Assembly (NCBI GenBank): GCA_028095005.1
Contig: CM051461.1
Coordinates: 166,380,574 to 166,444,573, forward strand
Length of the DNA stretch: 64,000 nucleotides
Direction: 5' to 3'
Source: Rhynchospora pubera
Taxonomy: Eukaryota > Streptophyta > Magnoliopsida > Poales > Cyperaceae
How positions within the stretch are numbered: the stretch's first letter is position 1; every line of letters begins with the position of its first letter. A model generated the notes under the pieces. It did not search any database and had not been told where the DNA came from. It was given only the letters and a program-made list of their open reading frames with translations. The position numbers and the translations under genes are program-made. Below are positions 1 to 11,741 of this stretch, piece after piece.

Positions 1-547
1 CCGGTTTTTAAGTAAAAACTGGTACTAAATTTATTTTTTTAAAAACCGGTACTAAATCAATGCTATCTGGTTCAGGCGGTTGTGACTTGTGATTTTGAAG
101 AGAGAATGAGACAAGGTTTAATCTACTGAAAAATAAAATAACCGTTTTTCAATTAGTACCCGGTTTTTTATAAAAAACTGGTACTAAAAATCGCCTGAAA
201 AAAAACGTTTTTCAATTAGTACCGGTTTTTTATAAAAAACTGGTACTAAATAATTGATTTTTTCTAATTAAAAAACAGTTATTTTTATTTTTGTCGGCAA
301 TTTAGTATCAGTTTTTTATAAAAAACCGGTACTATAAATCAATTATTTAGTACCAGTTTTTTTTTATAAAAAATCGGTACTAAATGAAAACTATTTTTTT
401 AAATTTTTTCAGCGATTTTTAGTATCGGTTTTTGGTACTAAATAATAAGTCTGACAATTACAAACTTGCCACGATTTATTATTAATACCGATTTTCTTAA
501 AAACAGGTACTAATGGTCCGGTACTAATAATCTTTTTTGGTGTAGTG
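1..547 (-). mobile_element. CACTA (En/Spm) transposon, terminal part
   Basis: This is one end of a CACTA DNA transposon whose other end lies outside the window. Positions 532-547 read as the reverse complement of CACTACACCAAAAAAG, a typical CACTA terminus. The preceding 530 bases are filled with subterminal hairpins built on AGTACCGGTTTTT followed by its complement, about eight arms in all. In this family such repeats are the binding sites of the element's accessory protein. The same subterminal motif occurs in the complete element at 10692-18065, so the two are related, although the terminal bases differ slightly. The strand given is nominal. No coding sequence is visible in this part. Confidence 0.85.
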
Positions 548-550
548 AAA

Positions 551-690
551 TGACTATCGTTTTTCGATCTCAGCCGTCCGATTTAATCTCAACCGTTAAA
601 TTTTTTCGGGCCCATCAATATGTTATTATTCACGGGACATCCATAACCTTTGAGATTAAATCGGACGGCTAAGATCGAAAAACGACCAGA
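551..690. repeat. Small inverted-repeat element (MITE-like)
   Basis: Two arms of about 35 bases (558-592 and 650-684) are almost perfectly complementary, with one or two mismatches, around a loop of about 57 bases. The arms begin CGTTTTTCGATC. The unit directly abuts the CACTA terminus at 547. No target duplication is evident, so the superfamily is unknown. Confidence 0.6.
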
Positions 691-1800
691 GGATCTTGTT
701 CCCCCTACTAGCAGGAGCGGCCGTGGTGGGACTAAAAAGACAGCTTTGTCCCCGTGCTTCAAAATATAATTTTCATGTGTATTTCTTGGATTTTTTTTTA
801 AATTATATCATTTGTTCCCACTCTCCAAAATTTAAATGTGAATAACTGTATTTAGGGTTTATGGGAATAAGGAAGGAATAAAGATTTTAGAAAAAAAATA
901 TTGAAAAGTGTGTAACTTTGGGAAGAGTGTGAAGATGTTATTCCGGGAATAAGAAATGTTGTTTGGATGGTGAGTTAGAAATAAGCAAATTGATATTAAT
1001 TTAAATAAATTACTGAATAATATTATTTTAATATTAAATAAATATACTAATTAAAGAGCACATAAAATTTCATTTAGTTATTAGTATTTAGCTAATTTTG
1101 TTGAAATTATGTATATATAATTGTTGGAAGATATTATTCCTAGGAAGAAATTATTTTTCTTTTTATTCCTAACTTGTTTGGATGCCTAGAAAGAAAATAT
1201 TCCTAGTCCCTTATTCCCACACCTCATCCAAACGGAGCCAGAAAGAAGCTATTCTTTCTTATTCTTTGCGATCCAAACTACCCTTACATTAAATTAGAGA
1301 CAAAAAATATTCTACTTTATAAATTAGTTTCTATTTATTTGTTCTATCTTCAAAATTCTGTTTTCGTAATTAAGATACATTTCTAACTTCGCCCCTTTAC
1401 ATTAGAGCGCACTTTCACAAAAAAAAAAATGAAATCCCATGAATTTTAGTTTTAAACAGATTGATAGGCATATTTGAACTTTTAGATCATCATTAATTAG
1501 CTAGAACCGTCCAAAATACATTCTCATTTTAATTGAAATTCACACTCATTTGAACAAAAATGTACATTCGTTTTAATGAAATAACGTTTGGTATAAACTA
1601 TGATATATACTTACATTTTTATTTATTTCTTGGAAGTTAAATAAAAAAACAAGTGAGATTTTTGGGGAGGTACAAATTATGGAGAAAGTTATAATTAATA
1701 TTTCGATTCCAAAACCTAAATTTAAAATTATAATACATCTATGTGTTTAAAATATGTAATCTTTGAAAACTATTTTTTTCTCTAAGAAGCTGAGCAAAAC
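691..1800. other. Gene-free AT-rich DNA with a possible decayed MITE
   Basis: No gene is supported here. About 860-1290 contains GGAATAAG-like motifs at one side and their approximate complements at the other. Words such as GTGTGTAACTTTG are shared with about 49240-49365, which suggests two decayed members of one short repeat family. The rest is AT-rich without recognisable structure. Confidence 0.35.
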
Positions 1801-1829
1801 GCCTCAAGAGTATATATATATATATATAG

Positions 1830-4605
1830 AGAATGGCTATACTACTATCGGTATGTAAACTGCTCTTGTAGGCTAGTTTTTTGGACGGTTAGATTTCCTC
1901 AAGATTCGTGCGAAGATATGAAAGAGCGGTTCAGATAGAGACGCTGGGCTCTTAAATTTTTCCGTTCTCTCCTGTTAAATCGGTCCGTTGCCTTTATTTT
2001 CCCATCTCTCTTCAGCGTTTTTTTTTTTTTTTGAAATCTTCTCTCTTCCTAACATGGTCGATCTCAAAAAAAAAAAAAGGAAAACTAAAGATAAACCTCT
2101 CAGTCGCCTGAAAAGCTTCAAATTGTAAGACCAAGATCTGCTCGCAGTTCGCCTGGTCGACTCGACGCTCTCAATCGCAAGAGTTCTCACTGCGTGGTTG
2201 TCCTTTTCTCTCTACTCGACTCGGTAAGACTTCTCTCTGTCACATCGCTGAAACCCTAGAATCATCTCTCTTTACAACTGTGCAAAATTCAAGTTATAAA
2301 TTGTGCAAAATTATAGTTATAAACTACATATGTATTATGGATTTTTAAGGTCTCGACCAGATGTGGGATAACTTCAACTGATTTTGGTCTGATTTTGAAC
2401 TGATTTTGGGATAATAATAGAGAACTGAAGAACAATAATCAGCGTCGTTGTCAGATTTATAAATTCTCATGCACATTAATTGGAAGGAGAGTTTCAGCGC
2501 CTCCATCTTAACCAATACGTCAATTAACATTATTTTTTGTTTTCCTACTTTTTCAAGTTATATTCTTCATTTGGTTCAGCTTTAGCCTACTGTTAGATTC
2601 AAAAAAAAAAAAAACCGATGTACATTAATTTACTTTTCCTTTTTTTTTTTGGGTCTTAGGCTATCCCTGGTACAGCCCAATCAATGTGTCAATCAAATTT
2701 CTAATTGCTTATCTATTACTTTCGTGAAGGATACGGAAGAACAACAAGATGATTTTGTACCTCGCTTGGGTATGGAATATTGAACAATTGAGGCTTCATA
2801 AACTCTCTTTTCTTCTTTTGTATTTAATCTATCAATGCTCTCCAGGGGTATTATGGGAATATCAATCTGTCAATGATGTAAATGAGATTTCTAATTTGGT
2901 GTTGCAGCGCAAAAAATGATGTATGTTAGTCATGTATGTTTTAGGATGATGACTGTTCTAATGTAAGCTCCAAGCTGTTGGGTTGTTAATTTGCAATGAA
3001 TGCTGTCATGGATGCTTATTAATTTGCAATGTATTTTCAGTACTTGATGTTTACTTGAGCTTTACTAGATATTTATTGTAATCTCTACAAGCTGTAGCTG
3101 TAGCTTCGAATTGCAGCACAAAATGTCACTTCCAATTGCAGCACAAAATAAGCATTACTGGCCTTTAATTCAGTGTTCATTTTGTAAACAAAAGCTTTAT
3201 TGGTGTTAATTCAGTGCTTTACTATACTTAAAATTCATTAATGCTTTACTTGTTTAATTTCGTATAGGTAATTCAGTGCTTCAGTACACTTTTTTATAAG
3301 GAGCAAGTCTAGCGTTGAAAGCTTATTAAAGCTATACCAGTCCAATGAATTGTTCCTTCATCAGAAATATTCAGAACTTAAAAGCCATTACCAGTCACTC
3401 ACTGTATTGTTCCATATTTCATATTGGTACATTTTTATAGGTGTACTTGTGTTGCTTAAAATATAAGTGACAGGTACCAGGCCGATTGAAATACATTTGT
3501 AACTCATTAAAATACAAGTAAACTTTTTTTTTTTGGAAAACCACCCGTAGGTGTGCCATTCCTCTCTAGGAATGAACTTACAGCATATATCCTGACACTC
3601 ATTGAATTCATACACAATGTTCAGTAGATATCTATAAACTTGCCAATCCACAGATCAGCTTTTTCAACCCCTTCTATTACCCTATATAAGCTTTGGCAGT
3701 CAGTATAGAAAACGCATGGTATGAGATTTCCTCTTCCAACAGCTTGTACTGCAGCTTGTAGAGCCAATATCTCAGCTTGTAATTGCTGCACCCTCATACA
3801 CTCTTTTGCATCTAGATTTCTAGTAACACCACAATACAAAAGCAAACCGCCTGAAAATCTGCTCATCACTTGTACAGTTGTACTGGTTAGCTCCTCCAAA
3901 ACCTGGCTGATATCATCTGGCAAGAAGAAATTCACTATGTACTTTGATTCAGGCTCATAAACAACAACATACCTCATTCAAATTTTTAATTTCGGAGGAG
4001 AAATTTGCAAGAAGAAATTTTCGGGTACGAGGTGTGGCTTTGTATGATGTGCTCGTAGGAGAAGTTTCCTGCTAATTTCGGAGGAGAAATTTAAAAGAAA
4101 TCGCAGCAAATCGCTGGATACGGGAACGGAGGTGTGGCTCTCCAGCAGCAATTCGCATCAGAAATTCGCATCTCTCCTATTTCGGATCCGGTACGTGAAC
4201 GGATCCAACCCGATAAGCCATCCTCTGTGCGCTGGACGGTCTCGCGCTGCACAGGATTCAGATTGAATTACCTTCGTGATGTCGAGTAGAGAGAAGCAAG
4301 CGGAGGCGAGTCAACCAAGCCCACCTCCGACCAACCCAGAAGAGGCGATTTTGTGCTTGGATCGCGTTTTTTTTTTGGGAACGACCGATATGGTAACAGC
4401 GCAAAGAAAGGATGGTTTTATGAGACATTGAGACAGAACGGAGACTTAACAGTGAGAGGAGACGGAAAAATTAAAATGATGGAGAGCACAGCGCAGAAAT
4501 CTGAGCCACTCCTTATCATCTTTGCGCGGATCTTGAAACAATCTAACGGTCCAGAAAACTAGCCTACAAGAGCTGTTTACATATGAATAGTAGTATAGCC
4601 ATTCT
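1830..4605. mobile_element. Mutator-like non-autonomous element, 2.8 kb
   Basis: The ends are long inverted repeats. Reading inward from 1830 and from 4605 (reverse complement), both begin AGAATGGCTATACTACTAT and stay clearly alignable for about 180 bases. Long terminal inverted repeats of this kind are typical of Mutator-like elements. The target is a TA dinucleotide run on both sides, so a 9-base duplication cannot be proved. The interior has no transposase. It contains a degenerate RNase H-like coding fragment (3621-3977, minus). At about 2120-2330 there is a stretch ending in AAACCCTAG-type sequence that looks like a plant 5' leader. This fits a Pack-MULE that captured foreign fragments, but the source genes are not identified. 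Confidence 0.7.
3621..3977 (-). pseudogene. RNase H-like (RVT_3) fragment inside the Mutator-like element
   Basis: The 118-codon frame includes a block reading AEILALQAAVQAVGRGN then FYTDCQSLYRVIEG. This resembles the plant RNase H-like domain that follows reverse transcriptase in LINE-type elements, where an acidic residue before the ALxA helix and the D of TDSxS take part in catalysis. Only the C-terminal half of the domain is present, with no reverse transcriptase upstream. It lies wholly between the terminal inverted repeats at 1830 and 4605, so I read it as captured sequence. An expressed protein is unlikely, and the start codon is simply the first ATG. Confidence 0.5.
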
Positions 4606-4686
4606 ATATATATATATATATATATATTGAAGATATATTGGGGGTCTAACTGTCTAAGCCACCCAACTTATTTGCCTCAAGAGTAT

Positions 4687-5754
4687 TTATAAGTTGCAGG
4701 CTCTCGAGATAGCCATAATATAACTATCCAAATTAAGTCAAGTGTGAAATTATAAAACGATTATGTATTGTTTCCAGAAAAAAGAAAACAATTGTGAACT
4801 ATAAAATGTACGTACATGTATTAATTAGCTACTCGTATATATTTAGATATTACAATAAAAAAAAGACTAACTAGGTTTTTCTTGTTTAGTCCTGATACAT
4901 GAGATAGGGAAGGAATCCGTGCCATCATTGCTAAAGAATGGCTTCAAAATCAAGCTGCGAAACTAATAATCCGGGAAAGATTCTGTCCAACGTGTACATT
5001 ATTCCGACGTTGTTTGTTTAATCAATTACTATAAGACAAAGCTTAACTTTCACAATTAATTGGCCTAGTGATTGCAGTCTTTTAATTGATGAAAAAAGTT
5101 TGTGTGTACTGTACCCAAGCGTGGTCCCAGAAAAACTTTCATAAAGCACCGTGTGTACAAAATCCTTGTAAGCTTAAAAGGGGTTATTAATTAAGCCTTC
5201 TTAAAAAGTGAATTACAGTCACGGGCGCACGTTGAATCAGGAAACGGGTCTGTTTGAGTTTTGACTTTTTTTTTTTGGAGAATTCTGTTAGAATTTCGGC
5301 ATGTTATTTGAACCTTTAATATTTTGGACTAATATTCTGAGTTTAAATAGCAATGAGCTCACAGACTTTATTTAAGTATATATAAAAAATGTGTTTGCTT
5401 ATGTCCAATGACCATTGGATTTGGTAATTTGATTACTGCAAAAATATATAGTATGGATTTTTTTTTTTGAGTTTTTAGGGGGTGTCTAATTAGAATTTTT
5501 AAAAGTTTTAGAAGGATTAGCGTAGAATGTTTAAAGTTGAAAGGACATATTTAAATAAGAACAATAATTTGAATTCGCTTTTTAACATTTTTATAATAAA
5601 AATTAATCAAATAGTGAGTATGGGGCATCCAACATATATATAGGACACCAAAATCCACATCTTTCATAAATTCTATGTTCATTCAATATAAAGTCTATCA
5701 GTCAAAAATTGAAAGTTTAAACATAATAATATATTTATTTACGGAATTGTTTAG
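4687..5754. other. Gene-free AT-rich spacer
   Basis: I see no gene, repeat array or inverted repeat that can be supported here. There are only short poly-T runs and AT-rich sequence. Confidence 0.5.
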
Positions 5755-6910
5755 GACCATCATAAGATACTATCATCCTCATCATCCTCACGCGTACACG
5801 CTCTCCCCACGCGTACACTCTCTCCCCTCCCCCTCCTCTGTACGCTATCTTCCTCCCCTACCCTCTCCTCCCTCCCACTTACGCAGTCCCCCCTCCCCCT
5901 CCCCCCTCCGCTCTCCCACATACGCGGTCCTCCCTTCCCCTCCTCCCTCCCATGTACATCGTCCCCCCCCCCCACCCTTCTCCTCTTCCTCCTTCAACAC
6001 TTCATAACTGTTGAAATTAATATATTTAAATGTTGAAGGCAATATCGTAATTGTTGAAGTTAATATATGTACTGTTGAAGTTATATATGTAATTGTTAAA
6101 GTTAATATGTTGTATATGTAACTGTTGAAGTTAATATATATAACTGTTGAAATTAATATATATAACTGTTAAAGTTAATATGTGTAACTGGTGAAGTTAT
6201 ATATGTAGTTCTTGAAGTTAGATATGTAAGTAATATGCTATATACGTAACTGTTGAAGTTAATATGTGTAACTGCTGAAGTTATATATGTAGTTATTGAA
6301 GTTATATATGTAAGTAATATGTTATATATGTAACTGTTGAAGTTAATATATATAACTGTTGAAGTTAATATGTGTAACTGCTGAAGTTATATATGTAGTT
6401 ATTGAAGTTATATATGTAAGTAATATGTTATATATGTGACTGTTGAAGTTAATATATATAACTGTTGAAGTTAATATATATAATTGTTGAACTTGACATA
6501 TTTAAATGTTGAAGGTAATATTTGAAGTGAGCATATTTAAATTGTTGAAGTTGGCATATATATTAACTTCAACAGTTATATATATTAACTTCAACAATTA
6601 AATATGTTAACCTCAACATTTATAATCAATATATATTGTGTGTGTGAGAGTATGATATTACCAGAGGATGGGGGGGGGGAGGGGGGCGTACGCGGAAGGG
6701 TGGGGGTTGGGGAGCGTACGCGGGAGGGTGGGAGGGGGGCGAGCATACGCTGCAGGGGGAGCGTACGTGGGAGGGCTGCGACGAGCGTACACGGTAGGGA
6801 GGGAAACAGAGCAATTTCCAGAAATAGAAAACGCGTAGAGCCAAAAATAGAGAAAATGCGTGGGGATGATGGGGATGAGGAATATCGGGATGATCCTTAT
6901 CACCCCCGAT
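5755..6910. mobile_element. Inverted-repeat element with C-rich and G-rich arms
   Basis: Left arm 5755-6000 is C-rich on the plus strand (CTCCCC blocks with CGTAC words). Right arm 6660-6905 is G-rich and is its approximate reverse complement (GGGAGCGTACGCGGGAGGG type units). The outermost parts pair through ATCATCCTCATCATCC-like sequence and its complement GGGATGATGGGGATGAGG. Between the arms lies an AT-rich tandem array. Arm similarity is imperfect and no clear target duplication was found, so both the exact borders and the superfamily are uncertain. The long frames across the arms (5675-6007, 6604-6936 and the minus-strand equivalents) are low-complexity artefacts. Confidence 0.55.
6003..6625. 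repeat. Tandem array of about 21-base units
   Basis: The unit AACTGTTGAAGTTAATATAT repeats with variation from about 6003 to 6560. A higher-order pattern of about 110 bases (units ending in TGTAGTTATTGAAG and TGTAAGTAATATG) recurs at least twice around 6180-6440. From about 6565 to 6620 the unit appears in the opposite orientation (TTAACTTCAACAGTT), so the array ends in an inverted segment. Confidence 0.8.
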
Positions 6911-7419
6911 TTATTTTTCATTTTTTTATCTATTAACTTTGTACAATATCCAACCTTCAAAAAAAAAAATTGTACAATATCCACCAAAAAATTTATAAAT
7001 ATTGCATGTAAATACAGCCTCGTAAAAATAAATCGGCGTGAATAATTTGAATTTGTTATAGATATTAAATTAATAAATATAAAGTTATCCTCACAAACCA
7101 TGTACATATTTACTTTATTTCAGTTCTATTCCATAATAGGAAAGGTACATGCATATGATGTCATCGACCAATATAGACGATGGCAATTTGGGATAGCGCG
7201 GTTTATTCTTCTACTAGTCGGCAGGCTTTTGTTGGGAGTGCATGAACGTCTACATCAAAGGAAGCTTAGATTGATTAAGCTGTGCAAAATATTCCAATAT
7301 GATGATCTAAAGTCGTCGTTTCGGACTTCGGAGAGGTTTTTGATTGATCAAGTTATGTAATATAGAAAGTCTAATAACTAATTATTTTAGGTAGAAATTT
7401 TTGACAATCATTTATTTTA
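6911..7419. other. Gene-free spacer with an unrecognised open frame
   Basis: A frame of 86 codons (7100-7360, plus) is open but matches no family I know and has atypical composition. I do not call it a gene. The rest is AT-rich. Confidence 0.4.
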
Positions 7420-8147
7420 GGGAAAATTAGATTTATGCCACCTCAAAGTTGGAAAATTAGAAAAATGCCATTTCAAAATTAGATCTTTGAAAATTGCCAC
7501 TCTAAATTCAATTATATCAGAAATTTGCCACTAATACTGTATAAATCAATCTTTTTCATACTTTTGTTTTCGTATTGACCAAATTGCCCCTATTTTTTTC
7601 TTTCTCCTGACTATTCGATCTTTTATTTGCCCATTTCTTCTTTCTATTCTCCATGTCGCTCTGATATAAAACTCAGATTTTTGACATAATCGTGCATCTC
7701 TCGCTATTCTCTCTCTCTCTCTCTCCGATTTTGGTGGCTACTTCAATTTGTCTTAGATTTTCAAATTTTGCCCTACTTTAAACAATTTTATTTCTTTTAG
7801 TTTAAGAATATTTGATCCGATCTAGGAGGGACTATATATAGCGGAAGTAGAAATTCAGATTTCTTTATGTGATGGTTTGGAACTGTCAAGTAATTGATAG
7901 CGTCACTATGTTTTGCAGGGAATCTTGCAATTAGTTGGAAAAAAATTAGTTGATTAGTTCGGAGAGAGAAAGAAAGGGGCAGCTTAGTCAATATAAAAAA
8001 ATAAGGTGTAGAGATGATTGATTTATACGGTAATAGTGGCAAATTTATAATCTAATTAAATTTAGGGTGTCAATTTTCAAAAATCAAATTTTGAGGTGGC
8101 ATTTTTCTAATTTCACAATTTTGAAGTGGCATAAATCTAATTTTCCC
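7420..8147. mobile_element. Mutator-like MITE with 9-base target duplication
   Basis: Terminal inverted repeats of about 150 bases start GGGAAAATTAGATTTATGCC at 7420, and the reverse complement of 8147 reads the same. The flanks are identical 9-base copies of TTTATTTTA at 7411-7419 and 8148-8156. A 9-base target duplication with long inverted repeats is the signature of Mutator-like elements. The 430-base interior contains a CT-rich run and no transposase, so the element is non-autonomous. Confidence 0.85.
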
Positions 8148-8156
8148 TTTATTTTA

Positions 8157-8935
8157 ATAATTGTATAACTACCTTTTAAAGTAAAGCTTAAATTTGAAAT
8201 CCAATATTAGAAACATAATCTATATGTTGTACGTACACACCATATATTATACTTCTTTAAAAAATGAGACATCGATATGTTTTACCGTTCATCAAACGAT
8301 CACTAATGTATTATTAAATGCTAGGCAAATTGCATGAATTTTGTCACGAGGGTATATATATAGATATCGAATAATATACCTCTAAATTCACATTTACAAT
8401 TTCAATTTTATTTTGAATTAATTTTAAAATGTATCATTAAAATGATCAAAATAAACACTATATAGTGACTCCTCATGAACACACATGAAGTTTGATTCAA
8501 GCCATATGATCACTTTTTCCACCACAAAAGAAGAAATTAATATCTGCTTATTCTGTTCCCCACCCGCCACACATAATATGCGAGCACTAGTTACAAGCAT
8601 GCTTTCTTGGGTTATATATATGGCATTTCAAATTTAATGCAATTTTTGTTGGATGAGAAAAAAAAAATGGTTTTGCGAATATATAATTGTCTTGTTAAGA
8701 TAAGATATCAAGGTGGTACTTGTGCTTTGAAGACGCACCAAAAAAAAAAAAAAATGTAGCCGCGTTTTCACCTCTACTTGTGCTTCTTATATAACCAGTT
8801 ATATATAAAGGTCCAATATAAACATATAGCGTACAATGCGCGTAGAAGACAAAAAAATTTGTAGCCGCGATCGGTGTCTCTGTTGATTGTGCTTCTTAGT
8901 TACATTTGCTACTACAGCTGATGATCTAGCATTGG

Positions 8936-9009
<74 letters not shown>

Positions 9010-10691
9010 CTAAGATGGAATTATTTGTCAATGATTTATTTTTTAAAAATAATTAAAATATATTTAATTTTAACAATGTGTACATATATGTTGTTTAATA
9101 TATATATCAAAAGTGCCAATTCAAATTTTTTACGAGTACGTAGTCTGGTAATAGATAAAAATAAGTTATTAATATTCTCTCTATATCAAAACAAGCACAA
9201 AATGTCATCATATTTATGGACAATATATTAGCTCTATGTATATAGATCATACTTACAATATTAGATATGAAATTTAAATTATATTGAAAACAGTTAATGT
9301 GGCCAAACATAGTCATCTGTGCAATGATCAACATTGAAACAATGAACCGCTTCAAACGGCTACTAACTGCTCGTAAATATATGACACTTTTGTTATTTTA
9401 GTTTTACTCGTCCGCTATTACTTTTTGATCTTTTGTGTGTTCATTTTTCTTGTATTTTTCCACCTTTTTGAATATATTAATCCGAAATAGGAGAATTAAG
9501 CACCTGTTTCTGTATCGGTATATATGTTTAGCAGCTTTGGCGGGAGGTACCGCAATTCTATAAACCGTTGTAATTTATCATTTTTAATAAATGAATATGA
9601 AAACAAAAGTAACAATATCTATTTTTCTAATTCTAATTATGTTCAGGTGCATGCAAACCCATGGATCTCTAGATTGTGTTCTGATTTTACGGCAGAAAAG
9701 TGTTCATTTGTTGATTTGTTCATACACCAAATTCATATAAGATAAGGAGAAAAAAAGGGACAGGTGTAAAGTTAGAGACAGGTAGTAATTTTCTTCCTGT
9801 CACTATATTATATTTTCCAGCAGCCAGAAGCAGGGAAAATAGTCAAGCGTTCAAAGTTCAAATCCAATATAATACTTTGAATGATGATTAGCGTGTATCA
9901 TGAAGTTTGGTGGGGAAAGCTAGAAAGATGATATACGAGGTATATATACGGTTATCACTTGTGTTGTACTGTAGATAATTGCTGACGCTGCTAATTGTAA
10001 TTACAAAGAGCGAGAACTTCTATATATATAACAACTTTTCTGTTTTAAAATAAATAATTTGTGTCCTAACTTTTTTTTTATTTGTTTTTTAGTACTGTAT
10101 GAGAAATATATATTCTCTTTTTATTCAATAAATTTATTGTCAACGGATTAGAAAGATAGTAGAAAAAATTACTAAAGTTTGTCCTAAAATGACACTACAC
10201 AAAAAAGCTATCAAAATTAAACAGATGTGACAATTACGTACATAAGTGTGGAAGCAATTCCAATTTCGATTTTCTTTTTCCCTTTTTATACTTTTTGTAA
10301 CCATAATACAATGAACAAGGCAAGCCCCACAACGACAATACTATGCATCCATCATTCATCAACATTCATTTGAGTTTGAGATGGTTAATTCAACTCAGAT
10401 AAATAAAGTTACAATTTAAAGCATCCCGTGTTATGATCAGTTTGACAAACATAGCCTTTTATTGTACTTGCCAACATGCTGATGTGGACAAACATTTTTT
10501 TTTTTAGAAAATGATGTGGACAAACTAGGGGAGCTAAGATGACGCTATAGTCCTATTAATGCCCAATTAAATATGCGGCAACACGGTTTTAAGTGTGAAA
10601 AGGACTAAACACTGTCTTCCATCTCAATTGCAAGCCATTTTTTTCACTAGAACCCCTAGAAATTTTAAAATAAAAGGTTGTAGCACACCAT
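8157..10691. other. Gene-free AT-rich region
   Basis: No gene can be supported over these 2.5 kb. Apart from the TA microsatellite at 8939-9004 I see only AT-rich sequence with short poly-A or poly-T runs. Open frames here (for example 9524-9745 and 9107-9355) match nothing. Confidence 0.5.
8939..9004. repeat. TA dinucleotide microsatellite
   Basis: An uninterrupted run of about 33 TA units. It is probably length-variable between individuals. The tyrosine/isoleucine-rich open frame across it is an artefact. Confidence 0.95.
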
Positions 10692-11423
10692 CACTACGCC
10701 AAAAAAAAGCATTAGTACCAGGCCTTTAGTACCGTTTTTTAAGAAAACCGGTATAAATATTAGAAGATGGCAATTCCGTAATTGTCAGTCAATACCTTTA
10801 GTACCGGTTTTTTTTAAAACCGGTACTAAATGTTTCTGAAAAAACCTTAAAAAATGGGTTAGCATTAGTACCGGTTTTTCTAAAAAACCGGTACTAATGC
10901 TAACCTATTTTTTTTTAATTATCTGCCAACTATTAGTATCGGTTTTTTATAAAAAACCGGTACTAATAATACGCAGATATTTTCAGTTCAAGGGGTATAT
11001 CTCCTCCTCCTTCCCTTTGTATATTACTCATCTTCACTACTTCATGGCCATTATTTTTCATCTAAAACCGAAAGTTTTTTTCTCTTTGTAAAACCTCATA
11101 AAAAATAGCTAAAAATTGTTAAAAATTCCGAAAAATTGCAAAATAAGTAGAGAAAGCAAAGGAGATCAAAGAGGAAGAGAAAGTTTTTCTATTGAAGAGG
11201 AAGAGGGCGGATTGAGAGAAGACAATTTCGGTAATTTTTATTTTAACCCTCAATATTTTTTTTTGGATTTTTTTCGATTTACTATGCATATACATATTGG
11301 TTAATTGGCATTTGCATCTATTAGTTAAGTACTGTCATGTAGGACCAAAATGCCGGAATTTTAACTATTTTAGGTCTTGCCCGTCCGAGATTAATCCCTA
11401 TAGTACTCCCGGTCGGGAGTACT

Positions 11424-11657
11424 GCTCTTTGGATACTATCTTGTCTCATTTAGGACAGCGAGCTGTACGTTAGATGCAACGTGTTGTGTGAGAAAAATTC
11501 GACGGCATTTCCTCTTATGTTCCCACGGGTACGTACGCACGAGTAATCGTGTGTTTGCGTATTCAGGGAACATAAGGGGAAATGCTGCCGAATTTTTCTC
11601 AGACAATACGTTGCATCTAACGTACGCTCGCTAATGAGACAAGAGTATCCAAAGAGC
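11424..11657. repeat. Large hairpin upstream of the transposase
   Basis: Arms of about 95 bases (11424-11520 and 11562-11657) are complementary with a few mismatches. They start GCTCTTTGGATAC and end GTATCCAAAGAGC around a loop of about 41 bases rich in CGTACG. A perfect short palindrome, AGTACTCCCGGTCGGGAGTACT-like, lies immediately to the left (about 11401-11422). The position, about 85 bases before the transposase start codon, suggests either a small nested MITE or a structured leader or promoter. Confidence 0.75.
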
Positions 11658-11741
11658 GGGCTAGGATGGTAACCGGCCCAAAAATCTAATATATTGCATT
11701 AAATCTATAAACCCTAAACCTTGGCTTTTGGATATATACAG

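Larger units (their letters stand above)
1801..4686. repeat. Direct repeats enclosing a nested insertion
   Basis: The 13-base word GCCTCAAGAGTAT occurs at 1801-1813 and 4674-4686, just outside TA-rich runs and the Mutator-like element at 1830-4605. The stretch at 4630-4673 resembles the minus-strand SINE-like sequence near 55090 (GGTCTAAGCCACCCAA core). A reasonable reading is a short retroposon flanked by a 13-base target duplication, into whose TA run the Mutator-like element later inserted. The left part of the retroposon is too short to confirm. Confidence 0.45.

Noticed and set aside
6003..6625. CRISPR-like array
   Set aside because: Units of about 21 bases are directly adjacent without unique spacers, and the DNA is plant nuclear. 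It is a tandem satellite-like array.
5675..6936. Several 65-149 codon frames in the C-rich/G-rich element
   Set aside because: Low-complexity Pro/Ser or Gly/Arg translations of skewed repeat arms, present in several frames at once and lost in the AT-rich core.
7100..7360. 86-codon frame with plausible amino-acid composition
   Set aside because: No recognisable domain and no neighbouring gene signals. Left as an unrecognised open frame.
8887..9231. 114-codon frame
   Set aside because: The centre is a translated TA microsatellite (Tyr-Ile repeats). The flanks match nothing.
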